Assembly: GCA_963977495.1 (NCBI GenBank)
Contig: CAXBOT010000004.1
Location: forward strand, 110,775 to 174,774
Length of the DNA stretch: 64,000 bases
Source: UBA1672 sp963977495
Lineage (GTDB): Bacteria; Pseudomonadota; Alphaproteobacteria; Micavibrionales; Micavibrionaceae
Direction of reading: 5' to 3'
Both the position numbers and the translations under genes were made by a program. The notes under the pieces were generated by a model. That model saw only the letters and a list, made by a program, of their open reading frames with translations, had not been told where the DNA came from and searched no databases. Position 1 is the first letter of the stretch. Every line of letters begins with the position of its first letter. This document shows positions 8,601-16,830 of the stretch, in pieces.

Positions 8601-9235
8601 CAACGCAAACTAAAATTTGCGGTATCAAAACGCCCGAAGCCTTAAACGCGGCGATAGAGGCAGGGGCGCGTTATATCGGCTTTGTCTTTTATCCGCCATC
8701 CCCGCGTCATGTCGCGGTTGATACCGCGAAAGAGCTTGCGCTGATGTTACCGACGGGTGTGCGCGGCGTGGGGCTGTTCGTTGATCCTACGGATGAGGAG
8801 TTGGAGGCTGTTCTGGGCAAGGTGCAGCTTGATATGATCCAGCTTCATAATGGTGAAACGCCGCAGCGCGTCGCCGCGATTAAGGCCAAATACGCCATGC
8901 CGATTATTAAAGCCTTCCCTGTACGCGAAGCCGCGGATATCGCGCGCGCGGATGATTATAAAGACGCCGCCGATTGGTATTTATTTGATGCCAAATCGGT
9001 TGACCCCGCCATGCCGGGCGGAACAGGGCACAGCTTTGATTGGGGCTTATTGGCGGACAAAAAATTTGATAAACCGTGGATGCTTTCGGGCGGCCTGAAC
9101 CCTGAAAATGTGGGGGAGGCACTCACGACCCTAAAACCTGCGGCGGTTGATGTTTCCTCTGGCGTGGAGAGCGCGCGCGGGGTAAAGGATGTGGGTAAAA
9201 TCAAAGCTTTTATTGAGGCCGTGAACAAGGTATAA
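8597..9235 (+). CDS. trpF: Phosphoribosylanthranilate isomerase
   Basis: It rearranges phosphoribosylanthranilate to CdRP in tryptophan synthesis. The 212-residue TIM barrel starts with TKICGIKTPEAL, which holds the catalytic cysteine, and has YLFDAK with the catalytic aspartate, plus LSGGLNPENV and VDVSSGVES for phosphate binding. An in-frame ATG at 8564 exists, but the ATG at 8597 is chosen. It gives the family's normal N-terminus and overlaps the upstream stop as ATGA. trpB follows after 8 bp. Adjacent trpF and trpB are the usual alphaproteobacterial order. Confidence 0.95.
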   Translation: MTTQTKICGIKTPEALNAAIEAGARYIGFVFYPPSPRHVAVDTAKELALMLPTGVRGVGLFVDPTDEELEAVLGKVQLDMIQLHNGETPQRVAAIKAKYAMPIIKAFPVREAADIARADDYKDAADWYLFDAKSVDPAMPGGTGHSFDWGLLADKKFDKPWMLSGGLNPENVGEALTTLKPAAVDVSSGVESARGVKDVGKIKAFIEAVNKV

Positions 9236-9243
9236 AACCACCC

Positions 9244-10452
9244 ATGACAGCAAACTCTTATAAAAACCAGCCCGATGAACGCGGGCATTTCGGACAATAT
9301 GGCGGCAGATATGTCGCTGAAACTCTTATGCCGCTTATTTTATCGGTGGAAAAAGCATGGAATGAAGCCAAAGCTGATCCTGCGTTTTGGGCGGAGTTTG
9401 ATGATCTGGCGAAGCATTATATCGGGCGTCCGTCGCCGCTTTATTTTGCGAAAAAAACCACCGAGCATTTCGGCGGCGCGAAAATCTATTTCAAGCGCGA
9501 CGAACTGAACCATACAGGCGCGCATAAAATCAATCACTGCATCGGGCAGGTTTTACTGGCCAAACGCATGGGCAAAACTCGCATTATTGCCGAAACAGGC
9601 GCAGGCCAACACGGCGTGGCAACGGCAACGGTCTGCGCGTTGTTTGATTTGCCTTGTACGGTGTTTATGGGCTCCAAAGATGTTGAACGCCAGGCGCCGA
9701 ACGTCTTTCGCATGAAATTATTGGGCGCGGAAGTGCGCAGCGTTGATTCAGGCTCTTCATCCTTGAAAGATGCCATGAACGAAGCGATGCGCGATTGGGT
9801 GACCAATGTGCATGATACCTATTATTTGATCGGAACCGTCGGCGGCCCGCATCCTTTCCCTGCGATGGTACGCGATTTTCAATCGGTGATTGGCAAGGAA
9901 ACCAAGGAACAAATGATGGAACGTGAGGGGCGCTTGCCTGATACGTTGGTGGCGGCGATTGGTGGCGGTTCAAACGCGATGGGCTTGTTCCATCCGTTCC
10001 TTGATGATGATGTCAAGATGATCGGCGTTGAGGCAGGCGGCTTGGGCGTTGATACAGATCAACATGCGGCAAGCTTGAACGGCGGTAAGGCAGGGGTTTT
10101 GCATGGTATGCAAACCTATTTCCTGCAAAATGACGATGGCCAAATTCAAGAAGCGCACTCAATTTCTGCGGGGCTGGATTATCCGGGCATCGGGCCGGAA
10201 CACGCATGGTTATTCGATCAAAAACGCGTAAAATATGTAAGTGTGACCGATGATGAAGCGTTGGATGCGTTTCAGCTCTGTTCCAAGCTGGAGGGGATCA
10301 TCCCCGCGCTTGAGCCGTCACACGCGCTGGCGCATGTTGCAAAAATTGCTGCGGATTATCCGAAGGATCACATCATGGTGATGAATTTATGCGGACGCGG
10401 CGATAAAGATATCTTTACCGTGGCGGACAAGCTTGGGATGAAAATATCATGA
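9244..10452 (+). CDS. trpB: Tryptophan synthase beta chain
   Basis: It condenses indole with serine using pyridoxal phosphate. The 402-residue protein has the PLP lysine in NHTGAHKINH (Lys95), the GAGQHG block, the phosphate-binding GGGSNAMG loop and the C-terminal NLCGRGDKD motif. Length and motifs fit the TrpB1 type that pairs with TrpA. Its stop overlaps the start of a GyrI-like gene (ATGA at 10449-10452), so that gene separates it from trpA. Confidence 0.97.
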   Translation: MTANSYKNQPDERGHFGQYGGRYVAETLMPLILSVEKAWNEAKADPAFWAEFDDLAKHYIGRPSPLYFAKKTTEHFGGAKIYFKRDELNHTGAHKINHCIGQVLLAKRMGKTRIIAETGAGQHGVATATVCALFDLPCTVFMGSKDVERQAPNVFRMKLLGAEVRSVDSGSSSLKDAMNEAMRDWVTNVHDTYYLIGTVGGPHPFPAMVRDFQSVIGKETKEQMMEREGRLPDTLVAAIGGGSNAMGLFHPFLDDDVKMIGVEAGGLGVDTDQHAASLNGGKAGVLHGMQTYFLQNDDGQIQEAHSISAGLDYPGIGPEHAWLFDQKRVKYVSVTDDEALDAFQLCSKLEGIIPALEPSHALAHVAKIAADYPKDHIMVMNLCGRGDKDIFTVADKLGMKIS

Positions 10453-10946
10453 GCGCACAATCAGCACAAAATTACGAAGTTAAAGCAGGGCTGGAAACAC
10501 TGCCTGCATTTTCAGTGGTGGGGCTGTCGGCGATTATTTCCGGTAATGACAAGGCCAGCGAAGAAATCAACGTGCTGTGGCAATCCTTTTTCGAACAAAG
10601 CATCGGGCAAGACGTCGATAACCGCGTGAATGATGTGATTTATGCCGTCTATTCCGATTACGAAGGCGACCATACGCAGCCATACCGCGTGACGATTGGC
10701 TATAAAATTGCAGGTGAACCCTTATGTAAGGATCATTTGCATCATGTTGAGGTCAAAGAAGCGGATTACGCGATGATGAGCGCGGCAGGCGAGCAGCCAA
10801 AAGCGTTGATTGATACATGGACAGCCGTTTGGCAAAGTGATTTAGACCGCAAATTCGAAACCGATTTTGAGGTCTATGGACAACGCTTTTTTGAAGAAGG
10901 CGTGCATGAAGTTTTGGTCGCTATCGGCGTAAATATAGAAGAATAA
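10449..10946 (+). CDS. GyrI-like / AraC effector-binding domain protein within the trp operon
   Basis: This 165-residue protein is a stand-alone small-molecule-binding domain of the GyrI-like or integron-associated Cass2 type. The pattern IYAVYSDYEGD, followed by YRVTIGYKI and an ending of YGQRFF...VHEVLVAIGV, is the usual layout of that fold. There is no DNA-binding domain. It overlaps trpB by ATGA and is 4 bp from trpA, so it is translated in the middle of the operon. The family binds or hydrolyses hydrophobic small molecules in some cases. Which ligand it sees here, and whether it affects tryptophan synthase, is unknown. Confidence 0.8.
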   Translation: MSAQSAQNYEVKAGLETLPAFSVVGLSAIISGNDKASEEINVLWQSFFEQSIGQDVDNRVNDVIYAVYSDYEGDHTQPYRVTIGYKIAGEPLCKDHLHHVEVKEADYAMMSAAGEQPKALIDTWTAVWQSDLDRKFETDFEVYGQRFFEEGVHEVLVAIGVNIEE

Positions 10947-10950
10947 AGTT

Positions 10951-11760
10951 ATGAACCGTATTGAAACCACATTTCAGAATTTAAAAGCCACGAATCGCAG
11001 TGCGTTGGTGACGTTTATCATGGCGGGTGATCCTGACCTTGAGAGCGCGGCGCGGGTGCTTCAATCTCTGCCGGAGGCGGGTGCGGATCTTATTGAGATC
11101 GGCATGCCCTTTACTGACCCTGCGGCGGATGGTCTGACCATTCAACGCGCCGGACAGCGCGCCTTAAAGGCAGGCGCAAATATGCATACCACTTTGCAGA
11201 TGGTACAAGATTTTCGTGTTAATAATGACCATACGCCGATTATTTTGATGGGGTACGCCAACCCGCTTTATGCTTATGGGCTGGAGAAATTTGCGGGTGA
11301 TGCGAAAAAAGCGGGGGTTGATGGCCTGATAATCGTCGATTTGCCGCCCGAGGAAGACGCTGAGCTGCGTTTGCATGCTGATGCGCAAGGTTTGGACATT
11401 ATCCGCCTTATAACGCCCACAACCGACGAAAATCGCCTAAAAACGGTTTTAGAGGGTGCGAGTGGATTTTTGTATTATGTATCGATTACGGGCGTTACAG
11501 GGACGGCCAAGGCGAATTTGGACGTGATGCGCCCCCATATTGATTTGATTAAAACAAAGTCGGATTTACCCATTGCGATTGGTTTTGGTATCAAAACGCC
11601 AAATGATGCACAGGAAATGTGCGCGTTAGGCGACGCGGTGGTTGTCGGATCATCTATCGTTGATAAAATAAAGGATATAGGCGATAATAGCGGAGATCTG
11701 GAAGGTGTCACCACCTTTGTTCGTTCTTTATCCGAGGTTTTGGGCGCACGCCCGTCATAG
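10951..11760 (+). CDS. trpA: Tryptophan synthase alpha chain
   Basis: It splits indole-3-glycerol phosphate and passes indole to TrpB. The 269-residue TIM barrel has Glu49 in LIEIGMPFTDP and Asp60 in AADG, which fall at the same numbers as the catalytic pair of the Salmonella enzyme. The DLPPEE loop and VTGT phosphate-binding segment follow. It lies 4 bp after the GyrI-like gene and completes the trpF-trpB-trpA group. A 64-bp gap then leads to accD. Confidence 0.96.
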   Translation: MNRIETTFQNLKATNRSALVTFIMAGDPDLESAARVLQSLPEAGADLIEIGMPFTDPAADGLTIQRAGQRALKAGANMHTTLQMVQDFRVNNDHTPIILMGYANPLYAYGLEKFAGDAKKAGVDGLIIVDLPPEEDAELRLHADAQGLDIIRLITPTTDENRLKTVLEGASGFLYYVSITGVTGTAKANLDVMRPHIDLIKTKSDLPIAIGFGIKTPNDAQEMCALGDAVVVGSSIVDKIKDIGDNSGDLEGVTTFVRSLSEVLGARPS

Positions 11761-11824
11761 CGGGTATGTTGAATTTCTTAGGATTTTCTGTAATTTCTGG
11801 GCTTTAAATAAACAGGTTTTTTAA

Positions 11825-12895
11825 ATGAATTGGTTATCAAACTTTATTCCGCCGCGCATTCGCTCCTTCGTTAGTGAACAGAAGGAAGTGCCCGATAATT
11901 TGTGGCAAAAATGTACATCATGCGAAGCGATGCTGTTCCACCGTGATCTGGCAGAGAAGCATAATGTGTGTAATCAATGCGGTCACCATTTGCGTTTGAG
12001 CGTGAAAGACCGCTTGGAAATGATGTTTGATGACGGGAAATATGAAACCGTTGAATTGCCGAAAGTGGCTTATGATCCTTTGAAATTCAAAGATCGTAAA
12101 AAATATGTAGACCGTATTAAAGATGCACAAACAAAGACAGGCTTGAAAGAAGCCATCACCATTGCACGCGGGAAAATGGGTGGTTTGCCTGTTGTGATTG
12201 CGGCGTTTAATTTCCGTTATATGGGCGGATCAATGGGCGCGGCTGTGGGTGAGGCCATTGTTAAGGCGGCTGAATTGGCCGTGAAAGAGGATGCGAGCTT
12301 TATCACTGTGCCTGCATCCGGCGGTGCGCGTATGCAAGAGGGGATGCTGTCCCTGATGCAAATGCCGCGCAGCATTATTGCCGTGGAAATGGTGAAGGAA
12401 GCCAAGCTTCCCTATATTGTTATTTTGACAGACCCGACAACGGGCGGTGTCAGCGCATCATTCGCGATGGTCGGTGATATTCATATTGCAGAGCCGGGCG
12501 CGATGATTGGTTTCGCCGGACGCCGCGTGATTGAGGAAACTGTACGCGAAACATTGCCCGAGAATTTCCAAACAGCGGAATATTTGTTGGAAAATGGTAT
12601 GGTTGATATGGTTGTTGAACGTAAGGATATGCGCAATACATTGATTAATATCATGAGTATCTTGACGCAGAAACCTGCGAAAATTGACCCCGATGACGGC
12701 AATAAAAAGAAAGCCGATAAGGACGATACCTCAGCAGATTGCGGTCATAAGCCTGCGAATGATGGTGGTGAAAAGGTCAGCGCAACGAAAGCCTCTTCCT
12801 TAGCCAAGGCCGCACAACGTGCAGCAAACAGCATCGATATCGGCCAAAACAGCGAAGACATCACGGGGCAGGATAAAAAATCCGCAGCCCTCTAA
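11825..12895 (+). CDS. accD: Acetyl-CoA carboxylase carboxyltransferase subunit beta
   Basis: With AccA it transfers CO2 from biotin carrier protein to acetyl-CoA to make malonyl-CoA. The 356-residue protein has the N-terminal zinc ribbon with cysteine pairs CTSC and CNQC (residues about 30-52) and the crotonase-like core with ASGGARMQEG and DPTTGGVSASFA. After about residue 290 there is a charged, alanine-rich tail (many Lys and Asp) that is longer than in E. coli AccD (304 residues) and probably disordered. The trpA-accD-folC order is standard for alphaproteobacteria. Confidence 0.95.
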   Translation: MNWLSNFIPPRIRSFVSEQKEVPDNLWQKCTSCEAMLFHRDLAEKHNVCNQCGHHLRLSVKDRLEMMFDDGKYETVELPKVAYDPLKFKDRKKYVDRIKDAQTKTGLKEAITIARGKMGGLPVVIAAFNFRYMGGSMGAAVGEAIVKAAELAVKEDASFITVPASGGARMQEGMLSLMQMPRSIIAVEMVKEAKLPYIVILTDPTTGGVSASFAMVGDIHIAEPGAMIGFAGRRVIEETVRETLPENFQTAEYLLENGMVDMVVERKDMRNTLINIMSILTQKPAKIDPDDGNKKKADKDDTSADCGHKPANDGGEKVSATKASSLAKAAQRAANSIDIGQNSEDITGQDKKSAAL

Positions 12896-12910
12896 TGAAA
12901 TCAGGCTCTT

Positions 12911-14257
12911 ATGCATCAGGCCGATCTTCAACATAGCGATAAGCAATTACAGGACAAGCTGGAGAGAATATTCCAACTGCGCCGCACGAAATCTGCGGTG
13001 AATTGGGATCGCTCTATGTTTTTTGATCTGTTGGAAAAGTTCGGTAATCCGCATATGCAATTACCGCCCGTCATTCATGTTGCAGGGACAAATGGTAAGG
13101 GCTCAGTTATCGCAATGCTGCGCTCTATTTTTGAGGCGGCGGGCAAGACGGTGCATTGCTATACTTCGCCGCATTTGATGCATGTGAATGAACGCATTTA
13201 TCTGGCGGGTAAACCGATTGACAACCAACATCTGGAACGCTTGCTTGATGAGGCGTTGGGTTATATCGATAATGCGCCGCTATCGTTTTTTGAAATCACA
13301 ACCGCGCTGGCCTTTAAGGCATTTTCCCAAACACCCGCCGATGTGCTGTTGTTAGAGGTCGGAATGGGCGGGCGGCTTGATTGTACGAATGTTATTGCTG
13401 CGCCGATTGCCACTGTGATTAACCGCATATCAATGGACCATACGGAGTTTCTGGGCGACACGATTGCACAAATTGCCGGCGAAAAGGCAGGCATCATGAA
13501 AAAAGATGTGCCTTGCATTGTTGGCTATCAAGGCGCGCGCGCGGATGAAATTCTGGATGTGCTGCACAAAAATGCGCAGCAAGAACGCGCGATCATGCAT
13601 TGCTATGGCACGGACTGGACAATAGGCAAATACGAATCAGATATGGTGTTTTCCGAAGGGGGGGCGGGTAAACGCTATCCTTTACCTGCCTTGGTCGGTG
13701 AGCATCAGGTGCTGAATGCGGGCGTCGTGCTGGCAATTTTGACGGCGGTGCGTGACCAGTTCCCGATTGCGGATGATGCCATTATAGAAGGGTTGAAATT
13801 AGTGCATTGGCCGGGGCGGTTGCAGCGGCTGAATGATGTTTGGCCGTATGACACACAAGGGTGTGAAATATGGCTGGATTCAGGGCATAATGATAGCGCG
13901 GCTGAGGTTCTCGCGCGGCAAATCGGCCTGTGGCGCGAAGAAGATGACCGCCCCGTCCATTTGATTATGGGGATGTTAAAGACAAAAAATGCCGCCGCAT
14001 ATTTGAAACCGCTTCTGCCATTGGTCACGGATTTACACATCGTGCCGATATCCTCTGACCCGAATGCGCAAAGCGGGCAATCCATTGCCGACCTGATCCC
14101 CGAAGGGGACTTCAGCCATGATCATATCCATGATGAGACGGATGTTTTAACGGCGGTGCGCACAATCATAGAGCAATCACATCAATCACGGGTTGTTATC
14201 ACGGGTTCTGTCTATCTGAGCGGTGAAGTTTTGGGTTTCGTTCAGGGGCTTGAATAA
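12911..14257 (+). CDS. folC: Bifunctional dihydrofolate / folylpolyglutamate synthase
   Basis: This Mur-ligase family enzyme adds glutamate to dihydropteroate and folates. The 448-residue protein has the P-loop region HVAGTNGKGSV, the SPHL block, the LLEVGMGGRLD motif and SMDHTEFLG, all typical of FolC, and a C-terminal domain with LDSGHN. It lies 15 bp after accD. The chosen ATG at 12911 gives a family-like N-terminus of about 40 residues before the first motif. Nothing is odd in length or motifs. Confidence 0.95.
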   Translation: MHQADLQHSDKQLQDKLERIFQLRRTKSAVNWDRSMFFDLLEKFGNPHMQLPPVIHVAGTNGKGSVIAMLRSIFEAAGKTVHCYTSPHLMHVNERIYLAGKPIDNQHLERLLDEALGYIDNAPLSFFEITTALAFKAFSQTPADVLLLEVGMGGRLDCTNVIAAPIATVINRISMDHTEFLGDTIAQIAGEKAGIMKKDVPCIVGYQGARADEILDVLHKNAQQERAIMHCYGTDWTIGKYESDMVFSEGGAGKRYPLPALVGEHQVLNAGVVLAILTAVRDQFPIADDAIIEGLKLVHWPGRLQRLNDVWPYDTQGCEIWLDSGHNDSAAEVLARQIGLWREEDDRPVHLIMGMLKTKNAAAYLKPLLPLVTDLHIVPISSDPNAQSGQSIADLIPEGDFSHDHIHDETDVLTAVRTIIEQSHQSRVVITGSVYLSGEVLGFVQGLE

Positions 14258-14312
14258 GGTATCATAGAGATAAGTGTGTAATAATCTAATCTAAATGAAA
14301 TGAACGCGTAAA

Positions 14313-15017
14313 ATGAAAGACCGGATTTTCCTCGTCGATGATGATCGTAACATCCTGATGTCTGTTTCTATGGCTTTGGAAGCGGAAGGGTTCTCAGTGC
14401 AAACATTTAATGACGGCGAGGCTGGCCTAGGCGCGATTCTTGAGCAAAAGCCCGATCTTGTCGTGCTGGATGTGAAAATGCCGCGTATGGACGGCATAGA
14501 GGTTTTATCGAGATTGCGCGAGGTTAGCGCGGTTCCTGTGATTTTCCTGACCTCTAAGGATGATGAGGTCGATCAGGTGATCGGTTTGCGTATGGGCGCA
14601 GATGATTATATCACCAAGCCGTTTTCACAAAGATTATTGATGGAGCGTATCAAGGCATTGCTTCGCCGTCGGGATTTTATGAATGCCGATGCCAGTGACG
14701 CCAATACCGAAATTGAGAATATCGAATATGGGGATTTGTTGTTGGATGATTCGCGCCATTTATGTGCGTGGAAAGGCAACCCCCTTAATCTGACCGTGAC
14801 GGAATATCTGATTGTAAAGGCACTGGCGGTGCGCCCCGGGCACGTCCGTAACAGAGATCAGTTGATTGATATGGCGTATGGTGAGAATATCTATGTTGAT
14901 GACAGAACCATCGATTCGCATATAAAGCGCGTTCGCAGAAAGTTTAAAAAGATAGATGATGGATTCGACAAAATCGAAACACTCTACGGAGTCGGATACC
15001 GCTACAAAGAAGACTAG
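14313..15017 (+). CDS. chvI: OmpR-family response regulator, ChvI type
   Basis: This 234-residue protein has a receiver domain with the acidic pair DDD at residues 9-11, phospho-accepting Asp53 in VVLDVKMPRMDG and the conserved TSKDD and ITKPFS segments. A winged-helix DNA-binding domain follows, with DRTIDSHIKRVRRKF. The VLDVKMPRMDG string and the partner kinase directly downstream fit ChvI, which controls envelope, exopolysaccharide and acid/host responses in alphaproteobacteria. The kinase gene overlaps its 3' end by 62 bp. The target genes cannot be read from the window. Confidence 0.88.
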   Translation: MKDRIFLVDDDRNILMSVSMALEAEGFSVQTFNDGEAGLGAILEQKPDLVVLDVKMPRMDGIEVLSRLREVSAVPVIFLTSKDDEVDQVIGLRMGADDYITKPFSQRLLMERIKALLRRRDFMNADASDANTEIENIEYGDLLLDDSRHLCAWKGNPLNLTVTEYLIVKALAVRPGHVRNRDQLIDMAYGENIYVDDRTIDSHIKRVRRKFKKIDDGFDKIETLYGVGYRYKED

Positions 15018-16734
15018 CCGCTGGTTTCGTATCGGAACACATCGCGGTGAAATCGATCAGCTCCTTGATTTATATTGGAGCGGCAAAGAACGCCGCATCA
15101 CCAATTTAACACTCCGCATTATGGGGGTGAACACCATCGCGGTGATCACACTGATCTTTGGTGTTGTTTATCTCAGTCAATATCACACAACTTTGGTGGC
15201 TTCTAAGCTGGAGCATTTTGAAACTGAAATTATGCTGGTGACGGCGGCCATTACTGAGGGCGCTCTGGCAACCGAGACATCGGAAGAGGGGGAGGTTTTC
15301 TTTCTCTCCAAGTTTAAGGCGGAGCTTTTATCTGCCCGATTGGGGGCGACCCTGAATAAGCGCATATTGATTTTCGATACCAACAAGGATCTGATCGCAG
15401 ATTCAGAAGTGTTGATTGAAAAAAACAGCGTTAAGCCCATTTTTCAGGTTGTGAAGGAACAAGACAGAAAGCTGGAAAGTGTCGAGGTTCTCAAGGATAT
15501 GGCGAGCTGGATTACATCCTTTTTCCCCCAGCATAATACGCTCCCCTTGTTTGAAGGGGTGAAGTCACACTCGGCGAATGACTATATGGATGCGGTGGAT
15601 GCCTTCAATAAAAACCTGCGGATGTCCGCATGGCGTGATCGTAAAAGCGATAACGGATTAATATTGACCGCAGCGATGCCGATTTTGACACAATCGAAAA
15701 TTGCCGGCGTGGTCATGATGGTGAGTGACGGTGATGACATTAACGAAGCGCTGGGTGATGCGTGGTTTAATATATTGAAAATATTCGTGGTGACGCTGTT
15801 TATCACTATTTTACTATCTATTTATCTGTCGGGTGTTATTGCCCGCCCATTGCGGAAACTGGCAAACGCCGCGGAAAATGTGCGTAAGGGGAAATTAAAA
15901 CATACCGAAATCCCCGATATGAGTGATCGCAATGATGAAATCGGCGAATTGTCGATTGTTCTGCGGGATATGACGCATGCGCTGTGGGATCGGATGGACA
16001 CAATTGAGGCCTTTGCCGCGGATGTATCCCATGAGATCAAAAACCCGCTCACATCATTAAAAAGCGCGGTTGAAACGGCAGGGATTGTTAAAAAGAAAGA
16101 AGATCTTGATCGGCTGCTTGATATTATCAAACATGACATAGAGCGGCTTGATCGTTTGATCAGTGATATTTCGAATGCCTCAAGGCTGGATGCGGAATTA
16201 TCGCGCGAAATGTTTGATGTTCTGGACTTTAAAAAGATGCTGCGGCATTTGCTTGATTCCTATAAAAGCCCTTTGGAACGTGAAACAGACAGCCATCATC
16301 ACAGTGATGAAGCCTTGAAAGACGGTATCTTGATCACATTGGATATGCCCGATCATATTGACGTTTTTGTGCGCGGAAGCGAGGGGCGGCTGATACAGGT
16401 GTTCCAAAACATCATATCCAATGCTTTGTCTTTTGCGCCGATTAAAACATCCATCAAAATTCTGGTGACGGTCAAGGATCACCGCGTGAGCGTGGCCATT
16501 GAAGATGAAGGGCCGGGTATCCCTGAAAGCCAGTTGGATAACGTCTTTAAGCGTTTTTATTCCGAACGCCCCGAACATGAAAAATACGGTCAGCATTCAG
16601 GGCTTGGTTTGTCGATTTGTAAACAGATTATCACAGCGCATAGCGGTATTCTTTATGCGGAAAATAAGATAGATCGCAGCGACAAGGTTACGGGCGCGCG
16701 TTTTATCGTTATTTTGAATGCGGTGACGGCGTAA
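14956..16734 (+). CDS. chvG: Sensor histidine kinase, ChvG/ExoS type
   Basis: The partner of ChvI. The 592-residue protein has two membrane helices (about residues 58-78 and 273-296) around a large periplasmic sensor domain, then a HAMP region, the phospho-accepting histidine in DVSHEIKNPLTSLKSA, and an ATPase domain with DEGPGIPE and GLGLSICK boxes. The periplasmic sensor and the SHEIKNPLTS form match ChvG. Two ATGs in a row (14956, 14959) lie inside chvI, so the genes overlap by about 60 bp and are likely translationally coupled. In rhizobia the periplasmic repressor ExoR controls this kinase, but no exoR is in the window. Confidence 0.87.
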   Translation: MMDSTKSKHSTESDTATKKTSRWFRIGTHRGEIDQLLDLYWSGKERRITNLTLRIMGVNTIAVITLIFGVVYLSQYHTTLVASKLEHFETEIMLVTAAITEGALATETSEEGEVFFLSKFKAELLSARLGATLNKRILIFDTNKDLIADSEVLIEKNSVKPIFQVVKEQDRKLESVEVLKDMASWITSFFPQHNTLPLFEGVKSHSANDYMDAVDAFNKNLRMSAWRDRKSDNGLILTAAMPILTQSKIAGVVMMVSDGDDINEALGDAWFNILKIFVVTLFITILLSIYLSGVIARPLRKLANAAENVRKGKLKHTEIPDMSDRNDEIGELSIVLRDMTHALWDRMDTIEAFAADVSHEIKNPLTSLKSAVETAGIVKKKEDLDRLLDIIKHDIERLDRLISDISNASRLDAELSREMFDVLDFKKMLRHLLDSYKSPLERETDSHHHSDEALKDGILITLDMPDHIDVFVRGSEGRLIQVFQNIISNALSFAPIKTSIKILVTVKDHRVSVAIEDEGPGIPESQLDNVFKRFYSERPEHEKYGQHSGLGLSICKQIITAHSGILYAENKIDRSDKVTGARFIVILNAVTA

Positions 16735-16760
16735 GGGCGTGTGCGTGCGGCGCGGCTTCA

Positions 16761-16781
16761 AGCGCGCTGGGCGCTATTTTT
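16761..16781 (+). terminator. Possible weak terminator after chvG
   Basis: AGCGC at 16761-16765 can pair with GCGCT at 16771-16775 around GCTGG, followed by ATTTTTC. The stem is only 5 bp, so termination would be partial at best. Confidence 0.35.
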
Positions 16782-16830
16782 CTTGCAGAAATTCGTGATG
16801 TCATGTAGTTATCTATAATATAAAAAGACT

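Noticed and set aside
6765..11760. trp attenuator or leader peptide before the trp genes
   Set aside because: No Trp-rich short frame or alternative hairpins are seen; the genes are closely packed from ihfB to trpA with no leader region.
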